The notes beneath the pieces are model-generated. The model did not search any database, was not told where the DNA came from, and saw only the letters and a list, made by a program, of their open reading frames with translations. A DNA stretch of 64,000 bases from contig CALUFM010000003.1 of NCBI GenBank assembly GCA_944319935.1, forward strand, positions 124,001-188,000, given 5' to 3'. The position numbers and the translations under genes are program-made. Source of the stretch: an uncultured Prevotella sp. GTDB lineage: Bacteria > Bacteroidota > Bacteroidia > Bacteroidales > Bacteroidaceae. Below, piece by piece: positions 1 through 7,241 of this stretch; the stretch's first letter is position 1, and every line of letters starts with the position of its first letter.

Positions 1-111
1 GTTCAGGCGTTCCTCGTCTTCGTCTATCAGCACGATGTCCTGGTCGTTGCGTGACAACAGCTTGGCCAAGTGTGTCCCTATGGCGTAAGCTCCTGCAATG
101 ATGATTTTCAT
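1..111 (-). CDS. trkA: Trk potassium uptake system protein TrkA, N-terminus only (cut by window edge)
   Basis: Only the first 37 codons are visible, read leftwards from the ATG at 109-111. They start MKIIIAGAYAIGTHLAKLLS and continue with DIVLIDEDEERLN, which is the Rossmann (RCK) start of TrkA, the cytoplasmic NAD-binding subunit that gates the TrkH potassium channel. The acidic pair in LIDEDEE is where the adenosine ribose of NAD is bound in this fold. The usual GxGxxG loop reads GAYAIG, so its second glycine is a tyrosine. The gene starts 12 bp after the dxs stop on the same strand, and dxs-trkA is a common Bacteroidales arrangement, so the two are probably one transcript. Identity is fairly sure despite the short stretch. 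Confidence 0.8.
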   Translation of the reverse strand, partial: MKIIIAGAYAIGTHLAKLLSRNDQDIVLIDEDEERLN

Positions 112-123
112 CTTTTACCTTGT

Positions 124-2076
124 TTATTTGTTTTGGCTGTCTTGGCTGTCTTGGCGTCGCGCCCGCCTGTCGGCCGCCGTACCTATCGCTGCGGTTATCG
201 CCGCGGCGTCGATTCCGGTGATGTGGCGCAGTTCGTCAACGGTGCCATGCTCCACGAAGCTGTCAGGCAGGCCCATGCGGGTGATGTTGGGCTTGTGTCC
301 GTGGTCGGCCATCCATTCAAGCACGGCCGAGCCGAAGCCGCCGGCGCGCACCCCGTCTTCCACGGTTATGATTTCGTCATACTGCCGTCCTATTTCCTCA
401 AGCAGGTTCTCGTCCATCGGTTTCAGGAAGCGCATGTCGTAGTGCGCCACTTCCGTTCCTCCGTGGCTCTTCTCGGCGTCGGCTATGGCCTTTGCTGCGG
501 TGTTGCCTATCGGGCCGATTGTCAGCACGGCTATGCCCTTGCCGCTTTTCAGCTTGCGCCCCGTGCCCACCTTGATTTCTTCAAGCGGCTTGCGCCAGTC
601 GGACAGCACGCCGTGTCCGCGCGGATACCTTATCACGAAAGGCCCTTTCCCGTCAAGCTGTGCCGTGTACATCAGGTCGCGCAGCTCGTGTTCGTCCATC
701 GGCGAGGCGATGGTCAGGTTGGGTATGGGGCGCAGGGCGGCCATGTCGAACTCGCCGTGGTGGGTAGCCCCGTCTTCGCCTACCAGTCCGGCGCGGTCGA
801 GGCACAGCACCACGGGCAGTCTGAGTATGGCCACGTCGTGTATAATGTTGTCGTAGGCGCGCTGGGCGAACGAGCTGTATATGTTGCAGAAGGGCAGCAG
901 CCCCTCCTTGGCCATGCCCGCCGAGAAGGTCACGGCGTGGCCTTCGGCTATGCCCACGTCGAACACCCTGTCGGGCATAGCCTTCATCATGATGTTCATC
1001 GAGCAGCCCGTAGGCATGGCCGGGGTCACTCCCACGATGCGCGGGTTGGCCTTGGCCAGCTCGAGCAGCGTTTCGCCGAACACCGTCTGGAACTTCGGCG
1101 GCTCTCCCGTCTCGTCGGCCACGATGCGCTCTTCGGCGTTGATGTCGAACTTGCCCGGGGCGTGCCACACGGTGGGGTCTTTCTCGGCCGGGGCGTATCC
1201 GTGCCCCTTTATGGTGTGCAGGTGTAGCAGCTTCGGGCCTTTCATGTCTTTCAGTTGCCTCAGCACGCGCACAAGCTCTATGACGTTGTGCCCGTCAAAG
1301 GGGCCGAAATACCTGATGTTAAGCCCCTCGAATATGTTTTGCTGGTGGCTTATGGCCGATTTCAGGGCGTTGTTCAGGCGTATGATGCCCTTGCGGCGGT
1401 CGTCGTTGAGGTAGCCTTTCGAGTTGAGCCAGCGTGACGCCTTGAACCTCATGCGGTTGTAGGTCTCGTTGGTGTTCAGGCGCAGCAGGGCTTGCTTCAT
1501 GCCGCCCACGCTGCGGTCAATGCTCATGTTGTTGTCGTTCAGCACTATGAGCATGTCGTTGGGCGTGGTAGATACGTTGTTAAGCCCCTCGAAGGCCAGT
1601 CCTCCGCTCATCGCGCCGTCGCCGATCACGGCCACCACGTGCCTCCCCCCGTGCCCCGTCTTCTTGGCGGCTACGGCCATTCCGAGCGCGGCCGAGATGG
1701 AGTTGGAGGCGTGTCCGCAGACAAACGAGTCATACTCGCTCTCCAGCGGCGACGGGAACGGCATTATGCCGTGCAGCTTGCGGTTAGTGCAGAAGCGGTC
1801 TTTCCTGCCCGTCAGTATCTTGTGCCCGTAGGCTTGGTGACCCACGTCCCACACAATCCTGTCCTCAGGCGTGTCGTAGACGTAGTGCAAAGCCACCGTC
1901 AGCTCCACCGTGCCCATGCTCGAAGCCATGTGCCCCGGGTTTACTGACAGTTCCTTGAGGATGTCGTCGCGCAGCTCCTTGCAAAGCCTTGGCAGTTGCT
2001 CAACGCCGAGTTTCCTCAAGTCAGCCGGGTATTTGATGCTGTTCAAAAGATTAAAGTCACTTGTAGCTGCTTCCAT
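124..2076 (-). CDS. dxs: 1-deoxy-D-xylulose-5-phosphate synthase
   Basis: Makes 1-deoxy-D-xylulose 5-phosphate from pyruvate and glyceraldehyde 3-phosphate with thiamine diphosphate, the first step of the MEP isoprenoid pathway; cytoplasmic. The 650-residue protein has the DXS architecture: [15 protein letters not shown] (about 77-91), the thiamine-diphosphate motif GDGAMSGG (152-159) followed by LNN, a central pyrimidine-binding domain with [20 protein letters not shown], and a C-terminal transketolase domain. The open frame runs 205 codons further upstream, but that part is repeat-derived and unrelated to DXS. The start at 2076 gives [14 protein letters not shown] and lies just downstream of a good promoter (2096-2125), with a leader of about 14 nt. 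The tail [14 protein letters not shown] is low-complexity. Followed by trkA. Confidence 0.96.
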   Translation of the reverse strand: MEAATSDFNLLNSIKYPADLRKLGVEQLPRLCKELRDDILKELSVNPGHMASSMGTVELTVALHYVYDTPEDRIVWDVGHQAYGHKILTGRKDRFCTNRKLHGIMPFPSPLESEYDSFVCGHASNSISAALGMAVAAKKTGHGGRHVVAVIGDGAMSGGLAFEGLNNVSTTPNDMLIVLNDNNMSIDRSVGGMKQALLRLNTNETYNRMRFKASRWLNSKGYLNDDRRKGIIRLNNALKSAISHQQNIFEGLNIRYFGPFDGHNVIELVRVLRQLKDMKGPKLLHLHTIKGHGYAPAEKDPTVWHAPGKFDINAEERIVADETGEPPKFQTVFGETLLELAKANPRIVGVTPAMPTGCSMNIMMKAMPDRVFDVGIAEGHAVTFSAGMAKEGLLPFCNIYSSFAQRAYDNIIHDVAILRLPVVLCLDRAGLVGEDGATHHGEFDMAALRPIPNLTIASPMDEHELRDLMYTAQLDGKGPFVIRYPRGHGVLSDWRKPLEEIKVGTGRKLKSGKGIAVLTIGPIGNTAAKAIADAEKSHGGTEVAHYDMRFLKPMDENLLEEIGRQYDEIITVEDGVRAGGFGSAVLEWMADHGHKPNITRMGLPDSFVEHGTVDELRHITGIDAAAITAAIGTAADRRARRQDSQDSQNK

Positions 2077-2095
2077 TTCTATATCAATATAAATG

Positions 2096-2125
2096 CAAAG
2101 GTAATGCAATTCGTGGAAAGTACAA
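2096..2125 (-). promoter_or_regulatory. Bacteroides-type promoter of dxs-trkA
   Basis: Read on the minus strand: TTG (2125-2123), 19 bp, TACCTTTG (2103-2096). This fits the TTG-N19/20-TAnnTTTG pattern of the primary Bacteroidetes sigma factor. Transcription would start near 2090, giving a leader of about 14 nt and ruling out the upstream extension of the dxs frame. Confidence 0.75.
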
Positions 2126-2139
2126 AATAAATGTGCAGG

Positions 2140-3092
2140 AAACACCTGCCGCCTGGCCGCCTGGCGCATCCTGTGGCCGCGGCTGGCGGGGTCGGCAAGG
2201 CTGATGTGGCCGGCAAGGCATGCACACCGTGTCAACGCTGCGTGCTGCCGCCGCTGTAAGTGGCTGATTGTCAATGAATTTGCGATATGCCGCCTTTCGT
2301 GTTGCAAAAGGTGGCCTTTTACGATGCGAAAGGTGGCCTTTCGGCGTGCGTTTTGCCGTGAGTTGGGATTCATCCGCTGTTCAGGTGTATGACGCATGAG
2401 TGCCAAGCCCGTCCCCGGAAGGGGGCGAACTCGGCTTAACCGCATGCGGAGCGACCAACGGGAGCGGAACTTGCGGTATGCCGTGACACAATAAGCCGTC
2501 CTCGAAGAGGGCGAATGGCGTGTTGGGTTATGCGGTGGCGGGTTCTTGCGGTTATGCGGTATGTCCGTATATCCCAATAACCGTATAACCTTAAACCTTA
2601 CAACCGTAAATGCCGTTCGCCCTCTTCGAGGACGATGTTTATGGCCGTTTGATACCGCAAGTTGCGCTTCGCTCCACATGCGGCTAAGCAAAGTTGGACG
2701 TCTTCGACGCCCTGTTGGCGTAAAAACTCTTACACCTAAACTGCGGGTGAGCCGTGAGTTGGCGTGCCGCCGCTGTATGGGCAGACTCGTGTGTAGGCCT
2801 TGCCGTTGACCCGAATCGCCGTTGCGGGCTGCTGGGCGGACGTGCGGCTTCGCCCATGCGGCGGCTGTGTTCGGTTGTTCTTGGGCCTTGCGCTGGCTGC
2901 AGGGCGCGCGTCTGGGGTGAGGATAGGCCCGCCTCGTAGTTGCTTCGGCGCGCGTCAGTGGTGTTTGCCGTGTAGCCTTACGGCTTTTGTTCCCACCTTA
3001 TTTTATATATATAACAGGCTATTTGTTGTATTTTTTCAACATTTTATGTGTTAATTCTTTTAAATGTTATAGCGTCTTAAATAAAAAATCAT
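2140..3092. repeat. Composite intergenic repeat, copy A (upstream of the fimbrial operon)
   Basis: This stretch of about 950 bp has no believable gene. In order it holds a GCAAAAGGTGGCC-type palindromic module (about 2260-2360), a 381-bp palindromic block (2370-2750), and a degenerate inverted repeat of the CCGCCGTAGGGGCAGACC type (about 2765-2870). The same order recurs at 10183-10810 after the fimbrial operon. Short open frames here on both strands follow the palindromes and look like no known protein. Confidence 0.8.
2370..2750 (+). repeat. 381-bp palindromic block, orientation 1
   Basis: The ends are imperfect 19-bp inverted repeats (TCATCCGCTGTTCAGGTGT at 2370-2388; ACACCTAAACTGCGGGTGA at 2732-2750). 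Inside lies a second inverted pair around CTTAACCGCATGCGGAGCG and ATACCGCAAGTTGCGC, then a 138-bp core (2497-2634) bounded by a perfect 19-bp inverted repeat, CGTCCTCGAAGAGGGCGAA / its complement. The core is made of GGTTATGCGG-like words. The block is bordered by the direct repeat GCCGTGAGTTGG (2355-2366, 2751-2762). A copy of the same length, reversed, lies at 10296-10676. Confidence 0.85.
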
Positions 3093-3575
3093 TATATTTG
3101 CGGCATCATTTTAATATTGAGATAAAGAAATAGTAACGTTAGGTTGTTGGCGATTGTTGTATCGCTTTACCGTTATTTCGAATATAGGAATAGGGGCAAC
3201 CTTTATAATTAAAAACCAACATGCAAAGACGCCAATGGGCATATTTTGTCTTAAACGGATTGTCCCGTTTTGTGGAGAGCTTGATGTCAGGCCCTCTGAA
3301 GGTTTTTGGCGTTTTTGAAATCATCCCGACCGGCTTTGGCGGCACCTGCGTCGCGTCTCGCCATGGCGTGTGCGGCAAGGCCTTGCGCGCCGTTGCGCCC
3401 AGTCGTGAAGTTGCGGCGGGATGGTTGCGGTTGGCCTGAGTCTTGAGGGTTTATGGGCATGTTGCAGCAGGTAGGTTGATTGGTCGCGCGTGATGTTGGC
3501 GGCCGGGCTTGCCGTCTTTCGTGTCTCTGCCGTCTCTTGGTTCATGCCGCCGGGTAAACTAAATTGTAGAGCGAC
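3093..3575 (+). promoter_or_regulatory. Candidate promoter and long leader of the fimbrial operon
   Basis: TATATTTG at 3093-3100 is a good -7 element; no clear TTG sits 19-20 bp upstream. If used, transcription starts near 3106 and leaves about 470 nt of leader before the first fimbrial gene. The leader is A/T-rich at first, then G/C-rich. An open frame at 3221-3439 (72 codons) has no recognisable features, so I do not call it a gene. A long leader suggests post-initiation control, but no riboswitch fold was recognised. Confidence 0.4.
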
Positions 3576-4835
3576 ATGAAAAAGAAGACATTCCTGATGC
3601 TTGGTATGGTCGCGATGGCCGCTTTGCCTTGTGGCGAGGCCATGGCGCAAGGGCAGGTTAGAGATTCTGTGAAGATATACTTCCGCCAGGATTATTCTAC
3701 CCTTGACATGTCGATACGCGACAACAGGGCGGTGCTTGACAGCATTACCGCCAAGCTGAGTTCCGACTATCTTGACTCCGTGTACAGGATTCAGAAAATC
3801 CTTGTTGTCGGCGGTGCTTCGCCCGAAGGTACCGTTCCCCACAACCGCCGGCTGTCGGCCAACCGCGCCAAGAGGCTGTTCAACTATCTTGAGCAGTATG
3901 GCGAACTGCCTGACTCGCTCACGCAGTTCAAGTTCCTGGGGCGCGACTGGCGCGGGCTGACGCGCCTCGTCGAGGCTGACCCCAACGTGCCTTACAGGCG
4001 GGAGACGCTGAAGTTCTTGTACGACATACTGCGGCGGAGCGAAGGCGGGGAGAAAATCTCTGACAACAACGTGGGACGCCTGTCGAGGTTCAAGGGCGGA
4101 AGGCCGTACAGGTACATGTACCGCGTGCTGTTCCCCGAACTCAGGGCCTCGCGCATGTACCTCTGGTATCAGCGCATCCTGAACCCAATGAAGCTTACGC
4201 GGATATACTATCCCAAGGACTCTTTCGACCTGCCGCCATTGCCCGAGCTTACCCCGATACCCGCGCCGATGCCGGGCAAGAAGCCGTTCTACATGGCCTT
4301 GAAGACCAACATGCTGTATGACGCCCTGCTGGTGCCCAACGTCGGCGTGGAGTTTTATCTCGGCGATGACTGGAGCCTGGGTGGCAACTGGATGTACGGA
4401 TGGTGGAAGACCGACCGCACGCACTGGTACTGGCGCACCTACGGCGGCGACATCACGCTGCGTAAATGGTTCGGGCGCGCCGCCAAGGAGAAGCCGCTCA
4501 CCGGCCACCACATCGGTGTGTACGCGCAGGTGCAGACGTTCGACTTCGAGCTGGGCGGCCGCGGATACATGGGCGGAGAGCCCGGCGGCGACATCTTTGA
4601 CAGGGCTTCCTTCGGCGGAGGCATAGAGTACGGCTACGCCTTGCCGATAGCCCGCAGGCTGAACATCGACTTCTCCGCGGGCATAGGCTACCTCGGAGGC
4701 AAGTATTACGAATATATCCCAATCGACCAGTGCTACGTGTGGCAGGCCACAAAGAAGCTGCGCTACTTCGGGCCGACAAAGGTGGAGGTGTCGCTCGTCT
4801 GGTTGATAGGGCGTGGTAACTATAATAAAAAATGA
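3576..4835 (+). CDS. DUF3575 outer-membrane protein with OmpA-like N-terminal region
   Basis: Predicted exported protein of 419 residues with a signal peptide ending near AMAQ (25). Residues about 30-110 resemble an OmpA-like domain (VVGGASPEGTVPHNRRLSANRAKR). The second half, from about 235 (FYMALKTNMLYDALLVPNVG), is the DUF3575 barrel-like region, rich in aromatic residues and ending in VEVSLVWLIGRGNYNKK. In Bacteroidales, DUF3575 proteins commonly open fimbrillin operons; here a DUF5119 lipoprotein gene follows after 13 bp and two fimbrillins after that. A role as outer-membrane partner or anchor of pilus assembly is inference; the family has no assigned biochemical activity. Confidence 0.85.
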   Translation: MKKKTFLMLGMVAMAALPCGEAMAQGQVRDSVKIYFRQDYSTLDMSIRDNRAVLDSITAKLSSDYLDSVYRIQKILVVGGASPEGTVPHNRRLSANRAKRLFNYLEQYGELPDSLTQFKFLGRDWRGLTRLVEADPNVPYRRETLKFLYDILRRSEGGEKISDNNVGRLSRFKGGRPYRYMYRVLFPELRASRMYLWYQRILNPMKLTRIYYPKDSFDLPPLPELTPIPAPMPGKKPFYMALKTNMLYDALLVPNVGVEFYLGDDWSLGGNWMYGWWKTDRTHWYWRTYGGDITLRKWFGRAAKEKPLTGHHIGVYAQVQTFDFELGGRGYMGGEPGGDIFDRASFGGGIEYGYALPIARRLNIDFSAGIGYLGGKYYEYIPIDQCYVWQATKKLRYFGPTKVEVSLVWLIGRGNYNKK

Positions 4836-4848
4836 AAGGAGGCTGAAG

Positions 4849-5853
4849 ATGAAAAGGCTGCATTATCTATTTCTCGCGGTTATGGCCCTTGTCCTTGCCT
4901 CGTGTGAACACAAGGAACTGTGCTACCACCACCCGCATACGGTGACGATAAGGGTCGAGTTCGACTGGAAAGACGCTCCGCTGGCCGACCCTGACGGCAT
5001 GTGCGTGTACTTCTACCCGCTGGAGGGCGGAAGCGGACAGCGTTTCGATTTCAGCAACACTACCGGAGGAGAGGTTGACCTGAGGGTCGGCAAGTACAGG
5101 GTGATATGCTTCAACAACGACACCGAGAGCGTACAGTTCTTCAACACTGACGACTTCATGTCGCACGGCGTATTCACCCGCGAGGGCAACGTGCTTGAGC
5201 CTATCTACGGCAACGGCGCGAACTACGCCCCGAGGGCTGTTGACACCGAGGACGAACGTGTCGTAATCTGCCCCGACATGATGTGGGGATGCACCGCCAC
5301 CGACATCGACGTGACCGAGGACGGCGTTAGCTACGTCTGCGTGAAGCCGGGTGACGACGACGTGAAGGTGAGCAATGACGAGCTGGTGATAACCCTCTTC
5401 CCGCACGAGCTGGTATGTACGTACACCTACGAGGTGCGCAATGTCACCAACCTGAAGCACATGTCGCAGATGAGCGGCACAATCTCAGGCATGTCAGGCA
5501 TCCTGACCTTCTCTACCGAGGAGCTTGGCCGCGAGCCCGTCACGCTGCCGTTTGAGGCGCGTGCCGGCGGCGAGTCGACCGTTGTAGGCAAGTTCTACAC
5601 CTTCGGTCATCACCTTGAGAACCCCGACCCGCACAAGATGGTGTTCTATGTCGTAATGGACGACGGCGCGAAGTATTGCTACAAGGACATGGAAAACCTT
5701 GACGTTACAGAGCAGGTACACAACGCGCCCGACTTCAGGCATGTGCATCTTATCATTGACGGGCTTGACCTGCCGCAGCCAATAGAGAACGGACACGGAT
5801 TTGACCCGTCGGTTGACGACTGGGAAATAGTAGAAGAAGATATTGTTTTATAA
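4849..5853 (+). CDS. DUF5119-type fimbrial lipoprotein
   Basis: 334-residue predicted lipoprotein. The signal peptide MKRLHYLFLAVMALVLASC ends in a lipobox, Cys19. The start at 4849 has a strong ribosome site (AAAGGAGG at 4836-4842), whereas the upstream in-frame codon at 4813 overlaps the preceding gene and adds no signal sequence. The N-terminal HPHTVTIRVEFDWKDAPLADPDGMCVYFYP pattern (shown in part) matches the DUF5119 family, which, like Mfa2/FimB-type anchors, usually precedes fimbrillin subunit genes. A role as anchor or assembly subunit at the outer membrane is inferred from position. The C-terminal end is acidic (DDWEIVEEDIVL). Confidence 0.8.
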   Translation: MKRLHYLFLAVMALVLASCEHKELCYHHPHTVTIRVEFDWKDAPLADPDGMCVYFYPLEGGSGQRFDFSNTTGGEVDLRVGKYRVICFNNDTESVQFFNTDDFMSHGVFTREGNVLEPIYGNGANYAPRAVDTEDERVVICPDMMWGCTATDIDVTEDGVSYVCVKPGDDDVKVSNDELVITLFPHELVCTYTYEVRNVTNLKHMSQMSGTISGMSGILTFSTEELGREPVTLPFEARAGGESTVVGKFYTFGHHLENPDPHKMVFYVVMDDGAKYCYKDMENLDVTEQVHNAPDFRHVHLIIDGLDLPQPIENGHGFDPSVDDWEIVEEDIVL

Positions 5854-5885
5854 TAGTTTCATATGTTTAATGCTTAATTTTTAGA

Positions 5886-7088
5886 ATGATGAAGAAGTAT
5901 TATTTGTTAGCGGCCGGGCTCCTGCTGATGCTGGGGTCTTGCTCGCAAGACGACATCGTCGATGTGAATCACGACGGTGACGAAATCCAGTTCACTGCTA
6001 TCACCAACAGTGCTTCGCGTGCAGGGGCACTCTATGACAGCAACAATCTGCCCAGCGCATTCAACGTTTCGGCCATAAGCGGCGGCAAGAACTACATCAG
6101 CGACGATGTGTACGAGGAAAATGAAAATGGCGTATGGGCTGGCAAGAGTACTCCGCGCTACTGGCCGGAAGCAGAAGACGCTACCGTTGACTTCTACGCT
6201 CGTGTAGGCGGCGATGGTAAATATGTTTGGAATGTGGAAGAAGGTGCGGCTTCGGCTAAGTTTGTGGACTACGAAGTAGAAGGCAACGTAGCTTCTCAGG
6301 AAGATTTGCTTTATGCCGTTACTACCGGTGCGAAAAAGACGAAGACCCCTGTTGCCCTCAACTTCCGTCACGCTTTGTCTCAGATTGTGTTCCAAGCAAA
6401 GAACTCAAGCCAGAAGATTTACGTTGAAATCTACGGAGTACGTATCGACAACGTGCAGAACAAAGGTACGTTCGCATTCCCCAACGTAACCACTACGACG
6501 CAAGTTAAGAATCCTGGTAATGCCGTAACGGATTACACTGATGAGAATGCCGGCCAAGGAACATGGTCAGACAAGGGCGGAAAGACAAGCTACACGGTTG
6601 AGTTTACTGACCCGATTAAGCTTTCTTCTGACGGTAGCAACCTCGACGCTGTTAAGCCTGTGACTTCAGACGTACCGGCAAACGCAATGGTTCTTCTGCC
6701 TCAGACGACAACAGCGTGGGATAAGGCCGCAGCCGTAACAAGCTCTACAGGTTCTTGCATCTCTGTTAAGTGCCGCGTTTACAACATCGCGAAGGGCGAC
6801 GGCGTTTACAGCGAAACGAACGACGAGCAGCTTATTTGGGGCAGTGAAGATGCGAAAGGTGCTTGGCTCGCCATTCCCGCAGCGTTCGACTGGGCTCAAG
6901 GCAAGAAGTATATCTACACGCTTATCTTCGGTAAAGGCGGTGGCGGATATGACCCTGACGACCCAAACCCAGACCCCGAGTTCGTGCCTATCACGTTTAA
7001 CGTAACTGTTGACGACTTCCTCACCGGTGGAAATACCGATGTTGATGTAGATTTACCGAGTTCTTCTGACGCCACAGAGGGCGAATGA
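5886..7088 (+). CDS. Fimbrillin family protein (probable major pilin)
   Basis: 400-residue fimbrillin-like lipoprotein. The signal peptide ends in the lipobox LGSC (Cys19) and is followed by the N-terminal domain pattern EIQFTAITNSASRAG. Type V pilins of Bacteroidales are exported as lipoproteins and then cut after an arginine in this segment by a trypsin-like protease; Arg in SASRAG is the plausible site. Other family marks are ARYWPE-like YWPEAEDATVDFYA (about 98-111) and LNFRHALSQIVFQAKN (about 158). It is third in the operon and is followed by a strong hairpin at 7172-7200, which fits a more abundant subunit than the gene behind it. Codon use looks less G/C-rich than neighbouring housekeeping genes. 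Confidence 0.88.
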   Translation: MMKKYYLLAAGLLLMLGSCSQDDIVDVNHDGDEIQFTAITNSASRAGALYDSNNLPSAFNVSAISGGKNYISDDVYEENENGVWAGKSTPRYWPEAEDATVDFYARVGGDGKYVWNVEEGAASAKFVDYEVEGNVASQEDLLYAVTTGAKKTKTPVALNFRHALSQIVFQAKNSSQKIYVEIYGVRIDNVQNKGTFAFPNVTTTTQVKNPGNAVTDYTDENAGQGTWSDKGGKTSYTVEFTDPIKLSSDGSNLDAVKPVTSDVPANAMVLLPQTTTAWDKAAAVTSSTGSCISVKCRVYNIAKGDGVYSETNDEQLIWGSEDAKGAWLAIPAAFDWAQGKKYIYTLIFGKGGGGYDPDDPNPDPEFVPITFNVTVDDFLTGGNTDVDVDLPSSSDATEGE

Positions 7089-7171
7089 TTGTCTGTGAGA
7101 ACTGGTAATAGTGGGTGCTGCCCACGCATGTTTGATGATTTGACTTTAGTGTCAATGTAATTTGATTCAGG

Positions 7172-7200
7172 CCGGGCGGGTCGGATGTTTGCCCGCCCGG
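7172..7200 (+). terminator. Strong hairpin between the two fimbrillin genes
   Basis: CCGGGCGGG (7172-7180) pairs perfectly with CCCGCCCGG (7192-7200) across an 11-nt loop, followed by TCATTTAAG. There is no long T-run, so it may act as a partial terminator or as a 3'-end stabiliser for the major pilin message rather than a full stop. The next gene starts 42 bp later with its own ribosome site. Confidence 0.6.
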
Positions 7201-7241
7201 TCATTTAAGAAACGCGATATTGAAAATACGGAGGATTCGTG

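Noticed and set aside
70..1227. 385-codon plus-strand open frame over dxs
   Set aside because: Antisense shadow of dxs; His/Arg/Val-rich translation without family marks, and the minus-strand frame is clearly DXS.
2077..2691. 205-codon upstream extension of dxs
   Set aside because: It runs through the dxs promoter and dispersed repeats; the DXS family start is at 2076.
3040..3240. Invertible promoter in front of the fimbrial operon
   Set aside because: I looked for inverted repeats flanking the -7 element at 3093 and found none convincing; the nearby reversed block (2370-2750) is a separate matter and does not include this element.
3321..4511. 396-codon minus-strand frame over the DUF3575 gene
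   Set aside because: Antisense shadow; the plus-strand protein has a signal peptide, OmpA-like and DUF3575 features and operon context.
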